Origin: Stenotrophomonas maltophilia
Lineage (GTDB): Bacteria > Pseudomonadota > Gammaproteobacteria > Xanthomonadales > Xanthomonadaceae
Direction of reading: 5' to 3'
Length of the DNA stretch: 56,844 bases
NCBI RefSeq assembly: GCF_003970865.1
Contig: NZ_RXLZ01000029.1
Location: 1-56,844, forward strand
The position numbers and the translations under genes were made by a program. A model generated the notes under the pieces. It did no database searches, had not been told where the DNA came from, and was given only the letters and a program-made list of their open reading frames with translations. This document shows positions 26,134-33,940 of the stretch, piece by piece. The first letter of the stretch is position 1; every line of letters starts with the position of its first letter.

Positions 26134-27390
26134 TCAGCCTTCGAAGGCCGGCAGCTTCTGCTTCACCGCCACGTTCTTCAGGGTGACGTACTTGGGCAGG
26201 CCATCGGTGCCATACGGCAGCGGGGCTTCGCCCTTGATCAGCGGTGACAGGTAGGCCCGCGCCTTGGCGGTGATGCCGAAGCCGTCGCGGCGGATGAAGC
26301 CGGCCGGCATCTTCTTTTCATGGTTGGCGATCTTCGACAGTGGCGCCGCTTCGATCTTCCAGCGGTAGGGCGCATCGCTGCCGCGCACGATCACCGGCAT
26401 CACACCGTTCTGGCCCTTCAGCGCCAGCTGCACGGCAGCCTTGCCGACCGCCTGCGCCTGCTCCCAGTCGGTCTTGCTGGCCAGGTGACGAGCCGAGCGC
26501 TGAAGGTAATCGGGCAGCGCCCAATGGACCTTCAGGCCCAGCTGGTTCTTGACCCGGCCGGCCAGGTGCGCAGCCACGCCGCCCAGCTGCGAGTGACCGA
26601 ACGAGTCCTTGCCGCCGCCTGCGTCGGCAACGAAGCGGCCATCGGCGGTAGCGATGCCTTCCGAGGCCACCACCACGCAGTAGCCGACGCGGTCGACCAC
26701 GGCCTTCACCTTGGCCAGGAACGCCGCCTCGTCATAGGCGCGTTCGGGCAGCAGGATGATGTGGGGTGCTTCGTCATCGCCGTTGCCGGCAAGGCCGGCG
26801 GCCGCAGCCAGCCAGCCGGCGTGGCGGCCCATGGCCTCGTAGATGAAGACGCGGGTGGAGGTCTCGGCCATCGCCGCGACGTCCAGCGCCGCTTCGCGCA
26901 CCGAGACCGCGGTGTACTTGGCCGCCGAGCCGAAGCCGGGGCAGGTGTCGGTCACCGCCAGGTCGTTGTCGATGGTCTTGGGCACGCCGATGCAGGTCAG
27001 GTCGTAGCCGGAGGCCTTGGCCAGCTGCGAGACCTTCAGCGCGGTGTCTGCCGAGTCGTTGCCGCCGTTGTAGAGGAACCAGCGCACGTCATGCGCGCGC
27101 AGCACTTCCAGCAGGCGGTCGTAGCGGGCGCGGTCGGCGTCCAGCGATTTCAGCTTGACCCGGCACGAGCCGAAGGCACCGCCCGGGGTATGGGCCAGGG
27201 CGCGGATCGCGGCGGCACTCTCCTTGCTGGTGTCGATCAGCTCCTCGCGCAGGGCGCCGAGGATGCCGTTGCGGGCGGCCAGGACCTTGATGCCTTTGGC
27301 TCGCGCCTGCTCGATCACCGCTGCGGCCGTGGCATTGATGACCGCGGTGACACCGCCGGACTGGGCGTAGAGGAGAGTACCGTTGCGCAT
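26134..27390 (-). CDS. pfp: PPi-dependent 6-phosphofructokinase
   Basis: Phosphorylates fructose 6-phosphate with pyrophosphate instead of ATP, reversibly, in glycolysis and gluconeogenesis. The 418-residue protein has the catalytic PKTIDNDL motif, YAQSGGVTAVINATA at the N-terminus and FLYNGGNDSADTA at the phosphate site. FIYEAMGRHAGWLAAAAGLA is the sugar-binding helix region. A PPi-using subtype is chosen from size and these motifs. ATG at 27390 starts the conserved region after an AGGTAGAAG-type site; 13 upstream codons look unrelated. It is divergent from adk. Confidence 0.93.
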   Translation of the reverse strand: MRNGTLLYAQSGGVTAVINATAAAVIEQARAKGIKVLAARNGILGALREELIDTSKESAAAIRALAHTPGGAFGSCRVKLKSLDADRARYDRLLEVLRAHDVRWFLYNGGNDSADTALKVSQLAKASGYDLTCIGVPKTIDNDLAVTDTCPGFGSAAKYTAVSVREAALDVAAMAETSTRVFIYEAMGRHAGWLAAAAGLAGNGDDEAPHIILLPERAYDEAAFLAKVKAVVDRVGYCVVVASEGIATADGRFVADAGGGKDSFGHSQLGGVAAHLAGRVKNQLGLKVHWALPDYLQRSARHLASKTDWEQAQAVGKAAVQLALKGQNGVMPVIVRGSDAPYRWKIEAAPLSKIANHEKKMPAGFIRRDGFGITAKARAYLSPLIKGEAPLPYGTDGLPKYVTLKNVAVKQKLPAFEG

Positions 27391-27526
27391 GCTTCTACCT
27401 GCTCGGGGGAGGGGACATTGCAGGGACATTACCCGGATGCGGTAAAGTGGCGCTATTGCGGTGCAGCGATACCGGTCCGTCCGGGACGCGAACCTTCTTT
27501 GTTTTCAACACGTTGGAGTCAGGTCA

Positions 27527-28090
27527 ATGCGATTGGTTCTGTTGGGACCGCCCGGTTCGGGCAAGGGGACACAGGCGACGCGCCTGAAGGAAAAGCTGGG
27601 GATCGCCCACATTTCGACCGGTGACATGCTGCGCGCGGAAATCGCCGCCGGCACGGAGCTGGGCAAGCAGGCCAAGACGGTGATGGATGCCGGCAACCTG
27701 GTGTCGGACGACATCCTGCTGGGCATGCTCGAGTCGCGCCTGACCCAGGCCGATGTCGCCAAGGGCTTCATCCTCGATGGCTACCCGCGCAATGTGGCCC
27801 AGGCCAATGCGATGGACGGCCTGCTGGCCAAGATCGGCCAGCCGCTGGATGCCGTGGTGCAGCTGGACGTGGCCACCGAGCTGCTGGTCGAGCGCATCGC
27901 CGGTCGTGCCAAGGAGCAGGGCCGCGCCGACGACACGCCGGAAGCGGTGCGCCAGCGCCTGCAGGTCTACAACGACCAGACTGCCCCGGTGGTCGACTTC
28001 TACGCCGGCCGCGGCACCCTGGCCCGCGTCGACGGCGTCGGCGAGCTGGACGAGATCGAAGCCCGCATCCTGGCGGCGATCAAGGGTTGA
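27527..28090 (+). CDS. adk: Adenylate kinase (short form)
   Basis: Interconverts ATP + AMP and two ADP. The 187 residues include the P-loop GPPGSGKGT (about residues 7-15), the AMP site STGDMLRA and the GFILDGYPRN motif. It is a short-type enzyme lacking the long LID insert with zinc cysteines. ATG at 27527 begins the conserved MRLVLLGPPG segment; GGAGTCAGG precedes it. A strong hairpin follows. Confidence 0.97.
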   Translation: MRLVLLGPPGSGKGTQATRLKEKLGIAHISTGDMLRAEIAAGTELGKQAKTVMDAGNLVSDDILLGMLESRLTQADVAKGFILDGYPRNVAQANAMDGLLAKIGQPLDAVVQLDVATELLVERIAGRAKEQGRADDTPEAVRQRLQVYNDQTAPVVDFYAGRGTLARVDGVGELDEIEARILAAIKG

Positions 28091-28418
28091 TCCTGCAGGG
28101 CCGGTGCACTGCCGGCCCTTCGGGCGCAAAAAACACAGGCCTGGTCCGCGAGGACCAGGCCTGTGTCGTTTGATAGGCGCCAGCAGAGGGCTTGCTCAGG
28201 GCCCCGCAGCATGAGCTCCCTTGGGGATGGCCTCTTGGGGAGTAGGACCGGTTCGGGTACTGCGGCTGGCAGTTCGAATTGTGTCCGGGTTCACAGAACA
28301 TCGCTATCGGGATTTCCCTGACAGATGATTGGAGTTTTCTCACATCCTGTGTAGGACTTGTCTTACCCCGGATCGGACATTGGCCCTATACAGCCGTCAT
28401 CGGTCACAATCCTCGGTC
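28091..28418. other. Intergenic region between adk and mpl
   Basis: This 328-base gap begins with two GC-rich hairpins, of which the second (28133) is the adk terminator. The remaining ~250 bases presumably hold the mpl promoter. I find no complete tRNA, small RNA or gene there. Confidence 0.6.
28133..28171 (+). terminator. Terminator hairpin of adk
   Basis: ACACAGGCCTGGTCC and its exact complement form a 15-base perfect stem with a GCGA loop. It is followed by CGTTT and preceded by an A-run, so it can work in both directions. Confidence 0.85.
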
Positions 28419-29783
28419 ATGAGCAGCGTACATATCCTTGCAATCGCCGGCACCTTCATGGGCGGCGTGGCCGCCCTGGCGCGGGAACTGGGCCATACGG
28501 TCAGCGGCAGCGACCAGGCCATCTACCCGCCGATGTCGACCCAGCTCGAGCAGCTGGGCATCACCCTGGACCAGGGCTACCGCGCCGACAGCGTGCCAGC
28601 CGGCACCGACGACGTGGTGATCGGCAACGCACTCTCGCGCGGCAATGCCGCCGTTGAGGCCGTGCTCGACGCCGGCCAGCGCTACATTTCCGGTGCCCAG
28701 TGGCTGTCCGAACAGGTGCTGCCGGGCCGCGACACGCTGGCCGTGGCCGGTACCCACGGCAAGACCACCACCACCACCATCCTCACCTGGCTGCTGGAAA
28801 GCGCCGGTCGTTCGCCCGGTTTCCTGATCGGCGGCGTCGCCGAGGATTTCGGCGTCTCCGCCCGCCTGGGCCAGGGCCGCGAGTTCGTGGTCGAGGCCGA
28901 CGAGTACGACACCGCGTTCTTCGACAAGCGCAGCAAGTTCGTGCACTACCGGCCGCTGGTGGCCATCCTCAACAACCTTGAATACGACCACGCCGACATC
29001 TTCCCCGACGTGGCCGCGATCCAGCGCCAGTTCCACCATCTGGTGCGCACGGTGCCGGCGCGTGGCCGGCTGATCGTCAACGGCGAGGATCAGCATCTGG
29101 CCGAGGTGCTGGCGATGGGCTGCTGGACCCCGGTCGAGCGCTTTGGATTCGATCCGTCGCTGGAATGGCATGCCGAGCTGCTGGCCGCCGATGGCAGCGC
29201 CTTCCGCGTGCATCACCGCGGGCAGGCAATGGGCGACGTGCAGTGGTCGTTGCTGGGCCGCCACAACGTGCTCAACGGCCTGGCCGCACTGGCCGCCGCA
29301 CATGCGGTGGGTGTGGCACCGGCCGATGTGATTCCTGCGCTGGCGCGCTTCCGCAGCGTCAAGCGCCGCATGGAAGTGATCGGCCGCCATGACGACATCA
29401 CCATCTACGACGATTTCGCCCATCACCCGACTGCGATCGCCACCACGCTGGAAGGGCTGCGCGCCAAGGTGGGCGATGCGCGCATCGTGGTCGCGATGGA
29501 GCCGCGCAGCAATTCGATGCGGCTGGGCGCACACGCGCAGGCGCTGGCACCCTCGCTGGCGCTGGCCGATGAAGTGGTATTCCTGCATCGTCCGGAACTG
29601 GCCTGGGATGCTGCGGCGGTGATCGCCGCGGTGCGTGGCGAAGCGCACGCGGTGCCCGATACCGACGCATTGCTGGCGCAATTGCAGGCCAGCGCGCGCA
29701 GTGGCGACCACGTGGTGTTCATGTCCAACGGTGGCTTCGACGGCGCACCGCGCCGCTTCCTTGCCGCGCTGCAGGCCCGATGA
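28419..29783 (+). CDS. mpl: Murein peptide ligase Mpl
   Basis: Joins UDP-N-acetylmuramate to the recycled tripeptide L-Ala-D-Glu-meso-diaminopimelate, in cell-wall recycling. The 454 residues belong to the Mur ligase family. HILAIAGTFMGGVAALAREL starts the first Rossmann domain. AGTHGKTTTTTIL near residue 110 is the ATP site, and DDFAHHPTAI begins the C-terminal domain. ATG at 28419 is chosen because the 30 codons upstream lack family features. It overlaps the LON-domain gene by four bases. Confidence 0.95.
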   Translation: MSSVHILAIAGTFMGGVAALARELGHTVSGSDQAIYPPMSTQLEQLGITLDQGYRADSVPAGTDDVVIGNALSRGNAAVEAVLDAGQRYISGAQWLSEQVLPGRDTLAVAGTHGKTTTTTILTWLLESAGRSPGFLIGGVAEDFGVSARLGQGREFVVEADEYDTAFFDKRSKFVHYRPLVAILNNLEYDHADIFPDVAAIQRQFHHLVRTVPARGRLIVNGEDQHLAEVLAMGCWTPVERFGFDPSLEWHAELLAADGSAFRVHHRGQAMGDVQWSLLGRHNVLNGLAALAAAHAVGVAPADVIPALARFRSVKRRMEVIGRHDDITIYDDFAHHPTAIATTLEGLRAKVGDARIVVAMEPRSNSMRLGAHAQALAPSLALADEVVFLHRPELAWDAAAVIAAVRGEAHAVPDTDALLAQLQASARSGDHVVFMSNGGFDGAPRRFLAALQAR

Positions 29784-30358
29784 GCGTCGACGGTTCGCTG
29801 CCGCTGTTTCCGCTGCACACCACACTGGTGCCGGGTGCGGCGGTGGGCCTGCGCGTGTTCGAGCGCCGCTATCTGGATCTGGTCCGCGACAGCGGCCGCA
29901 GTGGCGAGGGCTTTGGTGTCTGCCTGATCCTCGACGGCCAGGAAGTGGGAGCCCCGGCGACACCGGCAGCGTATGGCGTGCAGGTGCGCATCGAAGACTT
30001 CGATGTCGGCGCCGACGGCGTGCTGCAGCTGCGCCTGCGCGGCACCCGCCGCTTCCATGTCGAGCGCACCCGCGTACGCGACAACGGCCTGGTGGTGGCG
30101 GACGTGCGATGGTGCGATGAAGACCCGGACGATGAGCTACGGCCGCAGCATGCGCTGCTGGCCACGGTGCTGGGGCACATCATCGAACAGGCCGGCGAGG
30201 CCTATGCGCCGGCCAACCCGGCGCTGCTGGACCAGGCCAGCTGGGTCGGCTGGCGGTTGGCCGAGTTGTTGCCGCTGAGCGAGCAGCAGCGCCTGCAGCT
30301 GCTGCAGATGGATGACCCGCACCAGCGACTGCAGCAGTTGCTGGGCTGGATGCCGTAG
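29780..30358 (+). CDS. LON substrate-binding-domain protein
   Basis: A 192-residue cytoplasmic protein that is only a LON N-terminal domain: LPLFPLHTTLVPGAAVGLRV at the start and FERRYLDLVRD next. There is no ATPase or protease part. Such stand-alone LON domains are common and poorly understood; they may bind unfolded protein or act as adaptors. The ATGA overlap with mpl makes the two translationally coupled. Confidence 0.88.
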   Translation: MSVDGSLPLFPLHTTLVPGAAVGLRVFERRYLDLVRDSGRSGEGFGVCLILDGQEVGAPATPAAYGVQVRIEDFDVGADGVLQLRLRGTRRFHVERTRVRDNGLVVADVRWCDEDPDDELRPQHALLATVLGHIIEQAGEAYAPANPALLDQASWVGWRLAELLPLSEQQRLQLLQMDDPHQRLQQLLGWMP

Positions 30359-30369
30359 CCGCCTGCCTC

Positions 30370-30499
30370 GGGTGGGTGTGCACCTTGGTGCACACGCTGG
30401 TGCATGCGGGGAATGTCATCCACGCATGGCGTGGATCTACTCCGCCGGACATGGTTCGGCGCTACCTGTCCGTGTTCCGGCAGCGCCGGGTCATGCCCG
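30370..30499. repeat. Cluster of three hairpin repeats
   Basis: The gap between the convergent LON and DedA genes holds a GTGTGCACC/GGTGCACAC hairpin (about 30374-30394), a GTAG-type REP on the minus strand (30418-30440), and a CGCCGGG/CCCGGCG hairpin (about 30484-30499). These are three different dispersed families side by side. Confidence 0.75.
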
Positions 30500-30508
30500 G
30501 CGGCCTCC

Positions 30509-32506
30509 TCAGGGCGTGGTGGTCTTCAACCGCAGCACCGGCAGCCCGGTTTCGCTGTGCACGTCCTCACGTTGCGGCAGGTCCTGCACGGCGTCCTTCA
30601 CCGCGTTCAACGCCGGGTCGACGCCACGCAGCGGGTGCCACATGCCGATCCATTCGAAGTGGCGCTCGTAACGCAGGGTCTGTGCACTGCCCAGCCACAG
30701 CGGCGTGTTGCCCGGCTGCAGCTGCGCGGGTGCCGGCCACAGGCGCAGCACGTAGCGCTCATCCGGCTTTGCACCCTGGCGCACCATCAGCAGTGCTTCC
30801 ACGCGGGTGTCCAACGTTGCCGGCAGCACCGGCAGTTCGTCGGCGCCGGTGTTCTTGTCCAGCATCAGCAGCGCCTGCTGCCAGCCGGCCTGTTCCTGCC
30901 GCTTCCAGCCGCGTGCTTCCAGCTGTGCCTGCAGTGGCGCCAGCGGCCCGGCCACCTGCACGTCCAGCGGCCAGCGCTGGTCGTCGTCGAACTCGTTGCG
31001 GCGTGCCGGCAGCGTCACCCAGTCGTGCTGCCACCAGGTCTGCATGTCCATCGCCTGCGGGGCCGGCAGGGTCGGTTCGAAGCGTTCCAGCTTCACCGGG
31101 ATGTTACGCGGCGCATAGCACATGGCCGCCACCGCGAAGACGCCGTAGAACAGCCAGGCCACCGGCTTCACCCAGAACGAGCGGTTGAAGCGGCGGCGGT
31201 AGGCGATGCCCAGCACCAGCAGCCAGAACGTGCCGAACAGCATGCCGCCGATCACGTCGCTCAGCCAATGCGCGCCCAGGTACAGGCGCGAGAAGCCGAT
31301 CAGGCTGACCACGATGCCCGACACCAGATAGGGCCAGACGCGGGTGCGGCCGGGCATCTCGCGGGCAATCAGTACCGCGAAGAAGCCGAAGGTGATGGTG
31401 GCCATGGTCACCGACACCGAGGGGAAGCCGAAGCCGCTGCTGGCGTCGACCGGGCGCACCACATCCACGGTGGCACCGAGCAGCATGGTCAGGGCCAGGC
31501 CGAAGGCAAGCGCGGCCAGCCAGTGCGCGGCCGCCATCCAGCGCCGGCGCCAGATCAGGTAGCCCATCGCCGCCGCGGTGGCCGGCAGCAGTACCTGCCA
31601 GGCGCCCAGTGATGCCAGCGCCGCCATCGGGTAATCGGCCAGCGGATTGCGCAGCGCCAGCATGGCCTGGTGCACCAGCAGGTCGATCGCCAGCGGCTCG
31701 CCGTGTGCGACCACCACGGTCAGCAACGCGAACCAGCCCCAGCCCAGTACCAGCAGCATCAACGCCAGCATTGCCAACGGCACCGATTCACGGCGCTTGG
31801 GATCGAGCACGCCGACGGTATAGCGGCCCAGCGTCGGGTGGCGGTTGGACCAGTCCAGCAGGCGTGCCAGCCAGTTGTCCATGCGCGCGGCCGACCAGCG
31901 GTAGCCGTACAGCACGATGGCCCAGACCAGGCCAAGGATCACCGCCAGCAGGCCGACCACCACCACCAGTCGCCCGGCCACGGCGGCCACCGCGTCATAC
32001 GCCTCACCGAGAATCCAGCCGGGGGCCAGGAACAGTACGGCCCAGGAGATGCTGGCGATGCCGCTGGCCTGCACGTAGCGGCTGGCCGGCATCTTCATCA
32101 TGCCGGCGATGGCCGGCACGAACGGGCGGATCGCGCCGACATAGCGTGCGATCAGGATGCTTTTGAAGGCGTTGCGGCGGAACAGGTTCTCGCCGCGGTC
32201 GAGCAGCTGCGGGTAGCGGCTGAACGGCCACACGCCACGCAGGCGGTCGCCCCAGCGGCGGCCGATCCAGTAACTGATGCCGTCACCGGCGAACGCGCCC
32301 AGGGCCGCTGCCGCCACCGCATATGGCCCGGAGATCTGGCCCAGGCCGATGAACACGCCCACCGCAAACAGCAACGGCAGCGCCGGCACGATGGCGCCAA
32401 GAATGATCACCGCATCGCAGAAGGCGATGAGGAAGATAACGGCGCCCGCCAACACGGGGTGAGCGGCAATCCACGCGAGCGTGGCGTCGATCCATGAAGA
32501 GTCCAT
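30509..32506 (-). CDS. DedA - PAP2 - LssY C-terminal fusion membrane protein
   Basis: A 665-residue inner-membrane protein. Residues ~1-200 are a DedA/SNARE-associated domain (FCDAVIILGAIVPALPLLF, FAGDGISYWIGRRWG, RYVGAIRPFVPAIAG). Residues ~270-465 resemble a PAP2 lipid phosphatase, and ~480-665 resemble the LssY C-terminal domain. DedA proteins move or flip polyprenyl or phospholipids, and PAP2 enzymes dephosphorylate them, so a lipid-carrier role is likely. The third PAP2 motif SRLYLGAHWLSD is intact. The second reads PSVSV instead of PSGH, and the first motif's Lys is missing, so phosphatase activity is doubtful. Start ATG 32506 begins the conserved part. Confidence 0.88.
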   Translation of the reverse strand: MDSSWIDATLAWIAAHPVLAGAVIFLIAFCDAVIILGAIVPALPLLFAVGVFIGLGQISGPYAVAAAALGAFAGDGISYWIGRRWGDRLRGVWPFSRYPQLLDRGENLFRRNAFKSILIARYVGAIRPFVPAIAGMMKMPASRYVQASGIASISWAVLFLAPGWILGEAYDAVAAVAGRLVVVVGLLAVILGLVWAIVLYGYRWSAARMDNWLARLLDWSNRHPTLGRYTVGVLDPKRRESVPLAMLALMLLVLGWGWFALLTVVVAHGEPLAIDLLVHQAMLALRNPLADYPMAALASLGAWQVLLPATAAAMGYLIWRRRWMAAAHWLAALAFGLALTMLLGATVDVVRPVDASSGFGFPSVSVTMATITFGFFAVLIAREMPGRTRVWPYLVSGIVVSLIGFSRLYLGAHWLSDVIGGMLFGTFWLLVLGIAYRRRFNRSFWVKPVAWLFYGVFAVAAMCYAPRNIPVKLERFEPTLPAPQAMDMQTWWQHDWVTLPARRNEFDDDQRWPLDVQVAGPLAPLQAQLEARGWKRQEQAGWQQALLMLDKNTGADELPVLPATLDTRVEALLMVRQGAKPDERYVLRLWPAPAQLQPGNTPLWLGSAQTLRYERHFEWIGMWHPLRGVDPALNAVKDAVQDLPQREDVHSETGLPVLRLKTTTP

Positions 32507-32591
32507 TGCTCGATTATAGGGGCGTGAAGGTGACTGGTTCCCAGCCGCTTCGTGACCGTTTGCAACCAGTGCCATCGCCTAGAATGGGTCC

Positions 32592-33254
32592 ATGCCGCAT
32601 ACGCCTGATGCTCCACCGCATGCCTTGAAGGCCGACAGCTTCGGCCGGATCCTCCTTGTGAAAGGGCCCGATGGTCCTTTTGTGCGCCGTGATCTGGGCG
32701 CCACGCCGCTGTGGTTGCGGCTGCCTGCGTGGTGGCTGGCCCGCCGCGAAGCCCGCGCGCTGCAGCACATCCATGGCATGGCCGATGTGCCGCAGCTGCT
32801 GGCCTGGAATGGCCATCACCTGGACCGCAGCTTCATGGCCGGCGACGCCATGTACCAGCGCCCACCGCGTGGCGACCTGGCCTGGTTCCGCGCCGCGCGC
32901 CGGCTGCTGCAGCAGCTGCATCGGAACGGCGTGGCTCACAACGATCTGGCCAAGGAAGCCAACTGGCTGGTCACCGAAGATGGGCGACCGGCGCTGATCG
33001 ACTTCCAGCTGGCGGTGATCGGCAACCCGCGCTCGCGCTGGATGCGCCTGCTGGCCCGCGAGGACCTGCGCCATCTGCTCAAGCACAAGCGCATGTACTG
33101 CCGTGAATCGCTTACGCCGGTGGAGAAGCGGTTGCTCAAGCGCACCTCGTGGGTGCGCGAACTGTGGTTCGCCACCGGCAAGCCGGTCTACCGCTTCGTC
33201 ACCCGCCGCATCCTGCATTGGGAAGACAACGAAGGGCAGGGGCCGAAGCCGTGA
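32592..33254 (+). CDS. Protein-kinase-like phosphotransferase (RIO/lipopolysaccharide-kinase type)
   Basis: A 220-residue kinase-fold protein. The catalytic loop reads HNDLAKEANWL (about residue 116) and the metal-binding segment reads LIDFQLA, in place of DFG. An early VRRDL and KGPDG region may be the ATP site, although no classical glycine loop is clear. Candidate substrates are proteins or lipid A/core sugars. It overlaps the next gene by four bases (GTGA), so the two probably work together. Confidence 0.72.
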   Translation: MPHTPDAPPHALKADSFGRILLVKGPDGPFVRRDLGATPLWLRLPAWWLARREARALQHIHGMADVPQLLAWNGHHLDRSFMAGDAMYQRPPRGDLAWFRAARRLLQQLHRNGVAHNDLAKEANWLVTEDGRPALIDFQLAVIGNPRSRWMRLLAREDLRHLLKHKRMYCRESLTPVEKRLLKRTSWVRELWFATGKPVYRFVTRRILHWEDNEGQGPKP

Positions 33255-33757
33255 GCCGTACGCAGGTGGTGAGCGGCCCGCCGAGCGTGGGTAGCGTCCT
33301 GCGCCCAGAGCTGGCTGGCGCCGACTTCGTGCACGCCTGCCAGGCGACGACCCGTCGCGATGGGCGCTCGGCCCTGCAGGCCTATCGCGATATGGCGGCG
33401 ACCATTCCCGGCTGGCTCGATGGGCTGATGGCGCTGCGCAACCACGGCATGCGCCTACTCGGCATGAAGCACCTGGGCTCGTTGCGGGCGGTGCAGATTG
33501 TTGAAGATCCTCAACCCGGCCAGCGGCTGGGCATCTTCACCCTGCAGTCGCTGGATGACGATGCCATCGTGCTGGAAGACGACGACCGCCACCTGCGTGT
33601 GCAGCTGGCCCTGCAGTGGCAGGGTGATGTGCTGGAAGTGGCGACGGTGGTGCATACGCATAACGCGTTCGGGCGCGCGTACATGCTGCCGGTTGCACCC
33701 GTGCATCGGTTGATCGTGCCGCATCTGTTGAAAAAGCAGGTGCAGGCGTACCGGTAG
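33251..33757 (+). CDS. DUF2867 family protein
   Basis: A 168-residue protein starting at GTG, whose TG is shared with the kinase stop. It shows the DUF2867 layout: GADFVHACQ, then AATIPGWLDGLMALRNHGMR and VVHTHNAFGRAYMLPVAPVH with a RLIVPHLL end. Function is unknown. Its TAG stop lies inside the GTAG head of a REP. The longer open frame upstream is a shadow of the kinase gene. Confidence 0.78.
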   Translation: MSRTQVVSGPPSVGSVLRPELAGADFVHACQATTRRDGRSALQAYRDMAATIPGWLDGLMALRNHGMRLLGMKHLGSLRAVQIVEDPQPGQRLGIFTLQSLDDDAIVLEDDDRHLRVQLALQWQGDVLEVATVVHTHNAFGRAYMLPVAPVHRLIVPHLLKKQVQAYR

Positions 33758-33776
33758 ATCCACGCCATGCGTGGAT
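33754..33776 (+). repeat. GTAG (SMAG/REP) hairpin overlapping a stop codon
   Basis: GTAG, ATCCACG, loop, CGTGGAT, as at 16130. The TAG at 33755-33757 is the stop of the DUF2867 gene. The following gap up to the RHS gene at 33941 must hold that gene's promoter. Confidence 0.88.
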
Positions 33777-33940
33777 GCTGTTCGCAATTCAATGATTGCG
33801 CATTGACGCCAGATAATTGGCGCTGAGAACATCTTTCGTCTGCTCGTGATACTCACCTAGAATCGAGAGCGAGAGAGTCGCATGGAAGCGTCGTCGCGCC
33901 GCCCTGGCGCGGGTTCGCATGCGGACGCGAGGGGAATGCT

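Noticed and set aside
28260..28300. tRNA-like T-arm (GGCAGTTCGAATTGTG)
   Set aside because: No matching acceptor stem, anticodon arm or CCA lies at the right distance on either strand, so I do not call a tRNA.
33149..33250. Longer N-terminus for the DUF2867 gene
   Set aside because: The added residues are an Arg/Pro-rich shadow of the kinase gene; the GTG at 33251 gives the normal family start and a GTGA overlap.
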